NCBI GenBank assembly: GCA_015680685.1
Contig: MNCI01029688.1
Coordinates: 1,084,410-1,148,409, forward strand
Source of the DNA: Gnetum montanum
Taxonomy: Eukaryota; Streptophyta; Gnetopsida; Gnetales; Gnetaceae
Direction of reading: 5' to 3'
Length of the DNA: 64,000 bases
Below, piece after piece: positions 1 through 10,481 of the stretch. Within the stretch, counting starts at the first letter, position 1. Each line of letters opens with the position of its first letter. The notes under the pieces were generated by a model. That model was given only the letters and a program-made list of their open reading frames with translations, had not been told where the DNA came from and searched no databases. The position numbers and the translations under genes were made by a program.

Positions 1-2420
1 CTTGGTTCTGAAAAAGGGTCTCTTTTTGTACAGTTATCACCAGAACTAGTACCTAGTTGGCTATTTACACTCTGAATATTGACAGCTCTCGTAGCGTGAC
101 GTTGCTGCGGTTGGGTAGGAAATTCCCCTTTCATTGTTGGAGCAGGAGGTGTTATGGGAACTACCTGAGGAAGAGGTGCGGGTGGAGTTAGAGGATGGAC
201 GGGATGTGGGATGTCTCCCAGAGGAGAAGGAGTCCTTCTAAAGTACTCCCGAGCGTGGTAGTGACGTTGTGGAGTAGTGTGACCCATAGCGTCACCTGGA
301 GAAACTGGCTGCTGCACATAATATCCATAAGGATCAGGCTTCCGGTAAGGGTACTAATGTGTTGGCGGTGCCATCCCCCATGACTATGGGTATTGCCACT
401 ACTGGTGTTGTCCAATGGGCTGCAGAGGTGTTCCACTTGGATAATATGTCAAGGGTTGGTGGAACTGCCTTAGATTACCTTGTGGATAAGGTAACCTTCG
501 GGGTGTCTGCTGTTGATTAAGTCTTGGATTTAATGCATACACCCTAGACTCCTGCAGATGTGAGATAATTGGACAACATCCCTTAGGATGGTCATAGTAG
601 CAGACCTCACATCCACCATCATTGTCTGAATCAGAATTTTCAGCCTCATTGGAGTTAGAGATTTTTCCCTTACCCTTGTTATGTGTAGGGTTAAAGTTTC
701 TCCGCATGTTTTTGCCTTTGTCACTACTTCGCTCATCCTTATACTCCTCCATGATTTTCAGGACTGTTTCTATTCATGAGTCTAAGGAATCCCACGTTTG
801 GTCTACCTTAGCTGATACCTCCATTGTTAACTTTTGGATCGGCACAGTTTTCCTGTTCACCAACTCTTCGAGTGGTGACGCATCCTCCTCATCACAGAAT
901 TTCACTCCTTCTTGCGAAGGCAGGGATCACGGTTGTATTCCTCCACACTTTCTCTTTTACGTAGCTCACCCTCTTCTTGCGCTACTTGTTCCAAAAAAAC
1001 TTCAACTTCATGGGCTCTTAATCGGGAGAGTCTCCCTTGGGCGTAAGTCCCAAGAGTTCTTCTCGTTTCATTTCGTAGCCCATCCACGAGGTGATGAAGT
1101 TGATCCCGCTTAGCGTACCCATGGCCCAGCCAACGATGTAGCAATCTATAGTAACAGGCCATGGCAGCATCCAAGGATTCATGAGCTCCTTGTTTCCAGC
1201 CTTGGATCTGCTTACGCAGGTTAGACACTCTGGAGTACGTTTGATATTTGTTGTTGAACAATTCAAGCATCGTACTCCACCTCCTGATGGTTTCCGGTAC
1301 TAAGGACTGGTACCAGATCTCTGCTTCTTTAATGAGTGTACTTGGGAACAACTTGAGTTTCTGCCACTCATTATCTATGTTCTGCAAGGCACAGGCATCG
1401 TGGAATGCCCGTAAATGATGTTGAGGATCAGCGTTGTATCCCCCTTCAAAACGTGGGATATTATTTATGTCCAAACGCTTGATCCTACTGTCTTTCAAAT
1501 GCCTTGTGGGAATCCTAACTGCCTCTCTAATATCAAGTATACTCCGGGTTGTGAATAGGGGTTCGTCATGATCATCTCTTTCATGACGTCTGTGATGCCT
1601 ACGTGGTGGTTCCCTATTCTCCCTACGTCCTTGCCCTTGTCCTAACTCCTCTCAACTTTCCTGTCGAGGCATTTCATCTCTTTTACCTTTACTCTCTGTG
1701 TTATGCCCATGGTGGCTATGCCCAGATGTGGAAGGAGAGGGTGAATGATGAGATGAAGGAGAAGAAGAAGGGGATCCATCACCATGGTGATGTTTCTTAC
1801 CTTCTCTTCGGCTTCTTGGTCACCGATCGTCGTGACGATCAACGAATCCGTCATTAGTGTGAGTAGTTGTTCCTACCGTGAACAGCTGGTGCTCACGGGG
1901 ATCAGAGCCTAGAATATGTATCGTTGATCTAAGGCCCTGATGCCTAACCTCTTCACTAGAGCGAGGAGGAGGAACATCATTTTCTAAGAAACCCATCGCG
2001 AGGGGTTCCTCTTCTCCTATTTCACTAATGACGTGGGGAACCTTGCCCTTCAATAGTGAATGTTGGCTCTCCTACCTTGCATCCCGAATACGTTGGGCAT
2101 TTATGGGACGATAGTCCCTCATGCGATATGTTCTAGCAATGTATTCGGCGAATAAGTCCTACATGCCAATCTGTGCCAATTCACGGAGAAGCATGTTCGG
2201 AACGGATCGATCTGGTGGTAAAACTATATTACCAACCGAATCTCTCCAGCGCAACTATTCATCCTGATGGAGGGTAAAAGTGTAATCAGGAATATACTCA
2301 TCAGGATGAGTATAAGTTATCGAATACTATTTAGGACTTGGCTGATCTCGGGTATGCGTATGATGCTGACTTTCTCCTGTATTATCCTTAGGTGAGTTGA
2401 TTTCGTGAGAAGAAGCCATT
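1..2420 (-). pseudogene. gag: A1 gag (capsid/nucleocapsid polyprotein), partial, with breaks
   Basis: Gag forms the particle in which the element is reverse transcribed. The start at 2420 (MASSHEIN) lies 127 bases after the PBS. The frame runs, with several stops and shifts, through an Arg/His/Glu-rich N-terminal part (2053 to 1500), then a Retrotrans_gag domain (about 1498 to 902) with motifs such as HHLRAFHDAC, LFPSTLIKEAEIWYQSL and LRKQIQGWKQGAHESLDAA. Further on (752 to 399) an acidic Ser/Asn/Asp stretch leads to a short Cys/His motif, CEVCYYDHPKGCC, which looks like a variant zinc knuckle, followed by a Gln/Pro/Tyr-rich tail. The proline-rich tail continues to the window edge (PTPPAPLPQ-type composition), so gag or the gag-protease linker is not complete here. 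The domain assignment is by family resemblance. Confidence 0.8.
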
Positions 2421-2546
2421 TCTAATGGTGTGCTAATTTTCACCGTTATGTATGTTCTGAATTAAATGATTAACCCTAAGGTTCATTTTAAGCTCACAAC
2501 GATGTGAGTGATATCCCTTATGTTAAATTAGCGAAAAAAGACTTAG

Positions 2547-2564
2547 TCCCTGGCAACGGCGCCA
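2547..2564 (-). promoter_or_regulatory. A1 primer binding site, tRNA-Asp type
   Basis: On the minus strand TGGCGCCGTTGCCAGGG lies 1 base after the LTR end. It is complementary to the 3' end of plant tRNA-Asp(GTC), which ends CCCCGGCAACGGCGCCA as I recall it, with one mismatch. This PBS is typical of Athila/Tat elements and fixes the LTR boundary and the element's direction. Confidence 0.9.
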
Positions 2565-3517
2565 ATGATGAGTGGCGAGGTACCCCTAGACTCCACCATA
2601 CGAATACACGCGTGCACGCGCAATCTGGTCGAACTCCGCAGACTAAATGCCTTAACACCACAAGAAACACTTGGGGTTAATCGTTCGTTGTCTTCCCAGG
2701 CTTGCTTGTAAGTGTCACGGTGTATGGTTAAGCAAGTCTGAGGTATGTGATTTTTTTGGTATTTTTCGGTTTATCTTCTATGCTATCAGAGGAAAGGGTT
2801 GAGAAACTAAGCTAACTCTAACTAATGTCCTAAGTCTAAATTAACTAGCGTCAGCATCCGTTCCCACTTACCGGACACACCCTGAACTATGCAACTGTGG
2901 CTTACCAAACGCTAATCGTTACTGGGATCACCACACGTAACGCAAGTGCTCGAAGTGGTCGTACTGAGGCACCTATTTAGCTTAAGTGTGATAAGCAGCC
3001 GATTCCTTAGCTAGCCGTACACACCCGTGGGTGCTCGTAACTAAGTCGTACTTATCACACGTTCTAGCCTAGCAATGAGAAGCCAATTCCTCAACTAGCC
3101 GTACACATTGGACTACTACTGGGGTTGCCAAGCGCAGAATCTTGGAATACGCTACTGGGTTACCAAGCAGCCAATGCTCGTAATTGAGTCATACTCATGC
3201 GTTGCGTCAAGCAGCCGATTCCTTGACTAGCCGTACACGTCCGTAGACGCTCGTAATCAAGTCATACTTGAACACACTAGGAAAGCAGTAAATGAAAGAA
3301 ATAAATGAAACCACGTGCTACAAGGTTTATCCAATCAAGTTCGTCTTTATTGCCATACACAACTTGGGTTTAGGTTACAAGCTGCTCGAATAAAGAGTCG
3401 TTCACTCTAGGACTCCTACTGCGGGCACATGGGGAAAAATTCTAACTCTGGAGCGATTAATCTGCCAAAGCTTCGCTACACTAGCCAGGATTGGGAAATG
3501 AAGGGAGTGCCACCTCT

Positions 3518-3525
3518 TATTTATA
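3518..3525 (-). promoter_or_regulatory. A1 LTR TATA box
   Basis: TATAAATA on the minus strand, about 160 bases from the LTR start. The same element occurs at the matching place in the A2 LTR (6954-6961, +), which supports it as the U3 core promoter. Confidence 0.65.
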
Positions 3526-3540
3526 GATATGGCGGCGGGA

Positions 3541-3617
3541 CACGATATCGCGTATGCGATATCGCAGGATAAGACGTGTTATCACAGCTGCCGCGATATC
3601 GCATACGCAATATCGTG
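3541..3617. repeat. Inverted repeat of CGATATCG motifs in A1 U3
   Basis: Two 25-base arms (3541-3565 and 3593-3617) are reverse complements with one mismatch. Each arm is itself nearly palindromic, made of GCGATATCGC units joined by ATAC. They lie between the LTR start and the TATA box, where enhancer elements sit in LTR promoters. Confidence 0.85.
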
Positions 3618-3699
3618 GCACATGCAAGTCGCGTCTCATCAAGTAGCATTCTTACCTATCTCCTCACACGAGAAATACCACAAGGGTTAGAGGTTAAAA

Positions 3700-4890
3700 A
3701 GAAATAATAGTTTCTTCACCGAGCCAAATATTTTATGGAAATTAATGGACAACTTTATAAAGTATGTTCCGATGGCTTGGTTTGATGGTGTGTTCTCGAT
3801 GTAGATCAATTGCGAGTTCTCCAAGATGCTCATGAGGGCCCTTGTGGGGGTCATTACACTGGGAGATGAATAGCCATTAAAATCTTGTTTGTAGGATATT
3901 ATTGGCCTACATTTTTCTGGGATGCTCATCATTTCATCCAATCTTGTGAGTGTTACCAACGTGATGGGGGAATGACTATTAGGATGGAGGATCTTCAACA
4001 ATGGATTTAACCCTTAGAACCCTTCAACATATGGGGAATTGCTTTTATGGGACCTATTACACCAATGTCCAATGAAAAAGCCTACATTATCATTATTGTT
4101 GACTATCTTAGTAAGTGGGTAGAAGCAACCACTGTTACGAATTGTACATCATCTACCACTGCATAGTTTGTTCAACAACAAATTGTAAATACTTTTGGCA
4201 TGCCTCATGCAATTATTTTTGACAATGGTACACATTTTATAGGTGTGACTTTTCAAAATTTGATGCAACACTTAGGAGTTGAGCACAAGCTGACTACACT
4301 ATATCATCCTCAAGCAAACGATCAAGCCGAAGTCACCAATAGGGAAATCACAAAAATATTAACATGAACCATTAGCAAATATAGGCAAGATTGGGGCACC
4401 AAGCTGAACGATGCTCTTTGGGCATACCTATCCACATGAAAACTCCCTATAGGTTACTCTTCCTATGAGTTAGTGTATGGTAAACATCCAACACTCCCTA
4501 TCCAGGCTAAGCTCCATACACTATCTATAGCATGTGGCCTCAACCTTGACCTCATTCTAGCACAAAAAGAATGTTTGATGAATCTTAACTTGCTAGATGA
4601 AAATCAATTAGCTACCCTATCATCCAATGAAATGCACAAGGCCTTTAACAAACAATGTCATGACCTAAGGATTAGGAAAGTCAAACACCAACCAAGAGAT
4701 AAGATTCTTTACTAGAATCCCACATATGTGCCACAATGAACTAAATTTCAAATGCTATAGGAGGGACCTTATATCATTCATGAAACTTTTCCTTCAGGGG
4801 CCATGATGATCTATAAACCTGAAAGCCTGGGAAGAAAATTATTAGTCAACATCTAGCAAACCAAACATTTCCATGAGCCTAAAATAGCTA
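3700..4890 (+). pseudogene. pol: A2 integrase, decayed
   Basis: One frame can be followed for about 1.1 kb despite a dozen stops. It has the zinc-binding H-H-C-C module (DAHEGPCGGHY, then GYYWPTFF and CECYQRDG), the catalytic core with first Asp in the segment before MGPITP, second Asp in IIFDNGTHFIG and Glu in NDQAEVTNREITK, and the C-terminal part (LWAYLST, VYGKHPTLPIQ, then EGPYIIHETFPSGAM). Stops at expected Gln codons (for example before FVQQQ) look like CAG-to-TAG changes. The first residues follow the A1 LTR edge directly. The integrase would insert element cDNA into nuclear DNA; this copy cannot be functional. Confidence 0.85.
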
Positions 4891-6813
4891 GTAATAATAC
4901 TACCTCTGTTGGTGGACAACCCAACTCCTTATTTTAGATCTCCTCCTTCCAGCTCAGATGTGAGGGAGATGGCTACCAATGCTAACCATTCTAAGCCCTC
5001 AATTTCTTTTGTATTTTTGTTTTACATATTTTTGTATTACACATTTTTCATCTTTATTTATTTTTATCTTACACCATCATTAACATTTTTAACATTCTTA
5101 CTATTTCTTTTTTTTATTATTTCTTACTCATCACATAATAAGTACTCATGATCGTGGATTGTACTATAATGATGTTGATTACTAATTTTTGGTTTTTACT
5201 TTTGACTTTTAATGTTGATACTAAGATATGGTTTATTTTAATAAGATAGGCAATGATTCCATGTCATTCATTCATCCATTTAGCTCTATGGTCTTCCTTT
5301 ATCTTGGAACTGTACTATCCCTTTTTCTAATTAACTTATTCATAAATTAGTGACTTGGTTCTCTTCAACACAAGGAAGGATTCAAATGGATTGAAAAGGA
5401 TGTGACCTCAAGGGGATTTGGTGCATTTGTGCTAGCTATTCTCTTGGGTACTTGGATGCTTTTCATAGGTTTTTTGCCATTCTACTCTTGACCAAATATC
5501 AAGAAGTTAACCAAATCAAATAAGTCTTTGCATGGTGTGGTTCTCACGCAAAAAAAAAAAATTGGTGGGAATTCAAAGCACGCTCCTTAGACATAATAAA
5601 GAAAATTGGGCTACAAGCACTAGTTATGGCACTGGAAAGACATGTTCCCCATGCCTAAAGGTTCCCTCTAACTAAAGCCATTTCTCGCTTCCTGCTTTTC
5701 TATTCTTTTCTTGTTGGAATGGTAGTAGCCTTGTAGAAGCATTATTGCTACTTCAAGAGGATGGATTGGTCCAGTGTGTTGATGCAAGGTCACTAGATGT
5801 AGTTAGTTTTGATCTGGATTTGGAATGAATTCTATTAAGTCATCTAAACAACATAATACACAAGGGACTTTACACAACCTTGATCTTGGGATTCCATCCC
5901 ATTCTCTCTTCTCTTCCAAATTTCTTTTCATATTCCACCTCATTGTCAATTTTATGATTAGTCTATATCTAGGTCATTGCATTATTATTCTTTGGTAAAC
6001 TCTTGTCGGTAACTTCTTAACCATTATTTCCATATGTCATTCCTAGAGCCTATGGACTCTTTGGTTTGTGGGTTTGTCAGGGCATAAAGGGCATGAGCCT
6101 ACTTTGGGGAGGACCCACTGGCATTCCTTCATGGTGTAATTGTTCAATTCTTTCCTTAAACATTTCTTTCAATCAACCATTTCCCATTTCAACCATCCGT
6201 GACATCCAATTTTTTTTATTGGCCTCATCGTGTTATTTCTCTATTCTTCCTTGTTCTTTTGTTTTCCATATTATTGCTATTGGAGGTTCACTCTTAGTCG
6301 TGGGGGCCATGGCACAAATTTTTCCTTTCCATTACTTACCTCACCCCTACACCTTAGGTAGTCACTAGTTACAAACCTCTAACCCAGTATCTACCATACC
6401 CACAACCTAGCCAATGTGCTTCATAGTGAGGCAAGGTATCAATCACATTATATCTTACCTATCCTTGCTAATTCACAACTGTGTTGTATGTGTAGATGGC
6501 AGTCACATGAATAATGGACTGGGATAGGAGGGAGCACTCAAGATGGATTGGAGCTAAAGCAGTTATGCAAGGAACATGCATTATATGACCATGGATGAAC
6601 AACAATGTGCATATTCTTAACATCAGCAACAATGTGCCTCATTTTCTTTTCTCTCCCTCTCCAAGCTGTCAAATAAATGTCTGGATGTCATCTATGTATG
6701 GTGTTCACCACAATGGATATGAACACCAATGTTGTAATATATTTGTCGATCTATTCACCATGCACTTTGAGTTTGTCACTCCATATCAATAATCCCATAC
6801 CTTCCCAATATTT
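4891..6813 (+). other. A2 region between integrase and 3' LTR, no recognised gene
   Basis: About 1.9 kb, T-rich and stop-rich on both strands. A run rich in TTTTT/TATTTTT lies at 5000-5130 and A11 at about 5550-5560. The longest open stretch (6066-6368, +) is hydrophobic but resembles nothing I know. Athila-type elements carry an env-like or other extra ORF at this place, so this may be its remains; I see no motif that shows it. Confidence 0.4.
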
Positions 6814-7683
6814 TGTAAGGAACTCAAGGATGAATTTTCATTCAGTCATGGCAATATGATGAACTGTAATATTGTGACCATGATATCAGATTTGTGATAT
6901 TGGAGCCTGGCAAGTGATATTGAACATCCGATATTGGGACCTATTTCATTACCTATAAATAAAGTAGGCATACTTGGTTTTGGCATTAGTTTCTTAGTCC
7001 CTTACCCAAACTCTTGCAGTTTTCCCTTTCCATAGTTAGAATTATTTCTGAGCACCCACAGTAGGAGTCATAAAGTGAATAGATCATTATTCGAGCATTG
7101 TGTACCTAAGCACACCTTGTGTTCAAAAATAAAGACAAACTTTGTCATAAACCTTGTAGCATTCAGAATAGTTTATTTGTTGCATTTAATGTTATTTATA
7201 GTTATTTAATGCTTTCATTAGTTAATTGATGTTTCTTTTATTGGTTTGTTAATTTTCACAAGTAAGCACACTCAATACGACCACTTTGAGCATATGTGGA
7301 ACACTTGGTAACCCAATAACAATTAGCATTTGGTAATCCCACTAGTGTTACATTGGTTTAGGATGTGTATGGAGAGTGGGAATGGATGCTGGTGTTAGGA
7401 CTAGTTAGAACCTAGTGGATTAGTTAAATTAAATTAGTTACTTAATTATTTCACGTATCCCTTTTAGCACCAGGACATAAACATAAAAATCATAAAAGTC
7501 ATATACCTCAATTTTACCTAACCATACAATTGTGCCATATAAGTAAGCTTGGGAAGATAACAATCACCTAACACATCCTTGTTCTGTGAAGGCACATAAG
7601 CACTTAGTCCTTGGAGTTCAACCGGATTGTGTGTAACACTCGTATTCATATGGTTGAGCGTAGGGGTACCTCACCACTCATCA
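6814..7683 (+). repeat. A2 3' LTR (left end approximate)
   Basis: Aligns with the A1 LTR: TATA box at 6954-6961, CATAGTTAGAATTATTTCTG, the block GTGTTCAAAAATAAAGAC, two copies of a TTACCAAGC-type segment (7300-7340), and the end GGGGTACCTCACCACTCATCA (20 bases from 7664). The right end at 7683 is firm. The left end is chosen at a TG that gives a U3 length like those of the other two copies and may be off by some tens of bases. Upstream of the TATA box there are four to five GATATT/GATATC words where A1 has CGATATCG. Confidence 0.7.
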
Positions 7684-8494
7684 ATAGCTAATGCAATTGT
7701 AACATTAGCCTTAGTGTGACACCATATGTGTTTAGCAAGTTTCCCACCTTAACTATGGACTACACTACTTCTATTACACAAAACATTAAGGAATCCTTTG
7801 TTGATATTATTCATACAACTCCTTCCAAGAAGTGGTATGATAATATCAAATTTCACCTTATGCATGGTGAATCGTTAGAAGGATGCCATACACAAGCAGT
7901 CGAAGTAGTATGTCATCATAGGTGATAACACATTATGTTGATGGTCATATGATGACATACTTTTGAAGTTCTTATGCAAAAAAAAAGCTAGAATAATCCT
8001 AGAGGAGGTTCACAAGGGTGTTTGTGATCAACATATGGGACCTAGAGTCGTGGCTACTAATATTAGATATTTAGGCTACTATTGGCCCCATATGAAAAAT
8101 GACTACTTGCAAAAGGTTAAGTGATGTGACACATGCCAACAATATAGTAACTTAATACATGTATCACCAACTGAGTTGCATACAACCTAGATAACATGGT
8201 CATTTCAACAATGGGGTTTGGATATCATTGGATCCATAATGCATTAATATATCATAGGTCATAGCTTCATCATCACTGTAACTGAATACTTTACCAAGTG
8301 GGTTGAAGCTATCCCCCTAAGAAAGACCACATCTAAACAAATTTCCAAGTTTATCCTAGACAACATTGTAGCTTGTTTTGGCATACCCATGACTGTAACT
8401 ACAGATACTAGACCTTAATTCAAAAGCTAAGAAACTAAGAATTTTTGTCATAACCTAGGCATTAAGCATTCTTTCTCATCACCTTACTACCCCT
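7684..8494 (+). pseudogene. pol: D integrase, N-terminal half with upstream linker
   Basis: 7700-7925 encodes the linker between RNase H and integrase (KKWYDNIKFHLMHGES), matching B's WYDDIKEYLLHGETP. From about 7990 the zinc-binding module reads EEVHKGVCDQH, LGYYWPHM and CDTCQQ, then the core with FQQWGLDIIGS, FTKWVEAIPLRKT and VTTDTRP (second catalytic Asp region; the usual DNGP is altered). The frame stops in the middle of SSPYYP at 8493 where the LTR of element C begins. The same domain continues at 38317. Several stops are at Gln or Arg codons. Confidence 0.85.
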
Positions 8495-10017
8495 TGAAAC
8501 ACCATCAAATTTGGACTTCAGCATCCTAGATGTAAAATTCTCTGTGTTGAGACTATGCTCTTCATTTCCCCAAAGCATAGTTAAGTGTAGTCAACATAAA
8601 GGCTAGTTTTAAAAAATTTTCTAAGTGTCAAGCCAACATCTAAAAAATTTTCTAAGTCTTAAGACTACACTCTCCACTACTCTATATTGTCAAGTGTAGT
8701 CAGCATGAGGGCCTAGTTTTTGTAGATTTCTCTAAGTGTTGAGACTATGCCCTCCACCAGCCCAGAGCATAGTCACACGTAGTCAGCTAGAAGTCAGTTT
8801 TTACAAGTTTTCACAAGTGTTGGGATTATGCTCACCCCTAGTTAGGAGTGTAATTAGCCTATCATGGAGAGTCTAGTTAGTTGCAAAATTTTTCTAAATG
8901 TGGGACTATGCTCTCCCCCAATCTAGAGCATAGTCAAACATAGTTAGCCAGAACAGCCTCCAAAGGCCTTCACAACATAGCACCGACATTCAAATCAGCT
9001 CCAACTCACCTCTAGCAAGTGTAGTAAGCAAAATGCATCTATTTTGTATCCCTTTTATCCCAAAAATTATAACTATTCTCAACCCCATACAAGATAGTGG
9101 AGAGCATAGTCCTAGAGTGTACCAAAGTTGCATTTTTTTATCCTCATAGAGTCTAGCAGAGTACAACAAAGCACAACACCTCTAGCTCAGTGGAAACTGT
9201 AGTTGGCTAACAAGGTAGTTCTAACTGTCCCACTACCATGTGGCAACCATCCCACATTTTTTGCTAACCCTAGGCCTATAAATACCCTCACCATCAATAT
9301 TTTCAAGGTTGGAAAATTTGAAGCATTAGCACATTTTAGACTTCATAGACTTGCAAACCTAAGGAGTGCTTGGGATGAAACCAGGGGCATCTTGGCAAAG
9401 CTGTAGACTATCACAGACCACCATAGACCACTACAATTCACTACAAGATACCACAGCTAACTACACACTTCGGTTGCCAATCCAGTACACATAGACACCA
9501 TGGTGGAATGTTAGTCTTTATGGCTAGATGCCTTTAAAACTATGACTATGCTATTAACTACTCCCATTATACATCATGTACCTTGTAACCCCTCTTGGTG
9601 TTAACTACGCTCAACCCCATTTGGGGTGGTGTTCTACTCCTCTCTCTTCCTCTTTACATTTTGAGAATTTTACTTGCATTTGTTTTGCTATTCTATCACA
9701 TAGTCATGTCCAAAACCATGCTTGGATGACTATCTCCACATGTTAACACTCTCATTTTCACCAAAAAATTTAACTATGATTGACACCATTAACACTGTTA
9801 GCACCTTTAACACTACACAGACACTTAGCATCGTTTCGCATTAACATTGTGGATAACCATGCTACACCTTAATTTCATCTAGTAAGTCCATGTTTGATTG
9901 ACAAGACCATTCAAGGCATCCCATCTCCACCTCCAATAGGCCCTCAGATGGACTTAGGGTTAGGTTGTGTGTCTGTGAACCTCTCAATGTTCTAACCACT
10001 AACATTTTCAATCATCA
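8495..10017 (+). repeat. C 5' LTR, 1523 bp
   Basis: Starts TGAAACACCATC and ends ATCATCA, 7 bases before a PBS. It aligns over its length with 36743-38316. U3 (8530-8950) contains about five diverged units, each pairing GACTATGCTCT with its inverse AGAGCATAGTC, separated by AAGTGTAGTCAGC-like text. A TATA box TATAAATA is at 9277-9284, preceded by CCCTAGGCC. The region after it (9300-9420) with AAGGTTGG and CTTGCAAACCTAAGGAG is well conserved between the two copies. Confidence 0.9.
9277..9284 (+). promoter_or_regulatory. C 5' LTR TATA box
   Basis: TATAAATA follows CTAGGCC. The identical context is at 37578-37585 in the 3' LTR. It lies about 780 bases into the LTR, downstream of the inverted-motif array, as expected for a U3 core promoter. 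Confidence 0.6.
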
Positions 10018-10024
10018 TAGTTTC

Positions 10025-10042
10025 TGGTGCTAGGAGGATTAG
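10025..10042 (+). promoter_or_regulatory. C primer binding site
   Basis: TGGTGCTAGGAGGATTAG, 7 bases after the LTR end. It corresponds to B's TGGCGCTAGAAGGAGGG at the same place. The donor would be a tRNA ending GCGCCA; I cannot name it from memory. Confidence 0.7.
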
Positions 10043-10481
10043 ACCATTTTCTTCTTCAAAATTCATTGTAGTTGTCTCATGTGCTTTCTACATTACCATT
10101 GCTAGCTTTAGGCTAGCATAGACCATGACACCCCTATGGACTTGTTGCACATGTAGTAGTAGCTAGATCTTAGGATAGCATAGGCATCGTCTACTAACTA
10201 ATTGATGTAGATTGGACCCCATAGTTAGTTCCTCTGGAACCTCACATAGCAACCCAGAGCATACATTCCCATAATTAGCCAAATTATAGGTGCTCATTAG
10301 AGAGTGTAGTCAACTCTTAGTGTAGAGAGCATAGTCAACTCTCAACGTAGAGAGTGTAGTCACTAGAGTTAGCCATTTTTCTACAACCACCAAAGTTAGC
10401 CATTTTCATAGTCAACAAAGTTAGCCATTTTTTGTAATCAACAACCTTTGCAATCCCATGTTGCAACTTAAGCTGCACACA

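Larger units (their letters stand above)
1..3682 (-). mobile_element. Element A1: Ty3/gypsy (Athila/Tat-like) LTR retrotransposon, 5' part
   Basis: Read on the minus strand this is 5' LTR (3682 to 2566), a tRNA-Asp primer binding site, then gag running off the left window edge. Protease, pol and the 3' LTR lie outside the window. Just right of the LTR, at about 3700, the integrase of a plus-strand element (A2) begins in mid-domain, so A1 appears inserted in A2. A1 is visibly richer in G+C and CpG than its surroundings and its gag has few breaks, so it is probably the youngest insertion here. The expected target-site copy at the left end cannot be checked. Athila versus Tat cannot be decided without the RNase H/integrase. 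Confidence 0.85.
2566..3682 (-). repeat. A1 5' LTR, 1117 bp
   Basis: In element sense the LTR starts TGTGGTATTTC at 3682 and ends CTCATCA at 2566, one base before the PBS. It aligns with the LTR ending at 7683 (A2) and the LTR at 60559-62886: shared landmarks are the TATA region, the segment around CTAGAGTTAGAA, a GAATAAAGA-type stretch, the block with TTACCAAGC repeats and the end GGGGTACCTCGCCACTCATCA. The middle (2840-3260) holds three to four diverged copies of a unit around GCCGTACACNC and GCTCGTAA, a minisatellite of roughly 80-100 bp. Confidence 0.85.
3683..7683 (+). mobile_element. Element A2: gypsy element of the A1 LTR family, 3' part
   Basis: From left to right: integrase (about 3700-4890), a long unrecognised 3' region, then an LTR ending TCATCA at 7683. 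The left part of pol is displaced by A1 and lies outside the window. No PBS follows the LTR, so it is the 3' LTR. Sequence after 7683 is the pre-integrase linker of element D, so A2 inserted into D. A2 has many stops and is older than A1. Confidence 0.75.

Noticed and set aside
622-1113. 163-codon open frame on the plus strand
   Set aside because: It is the complement of A1 gag, whose minus frame carries recognisable domain text.
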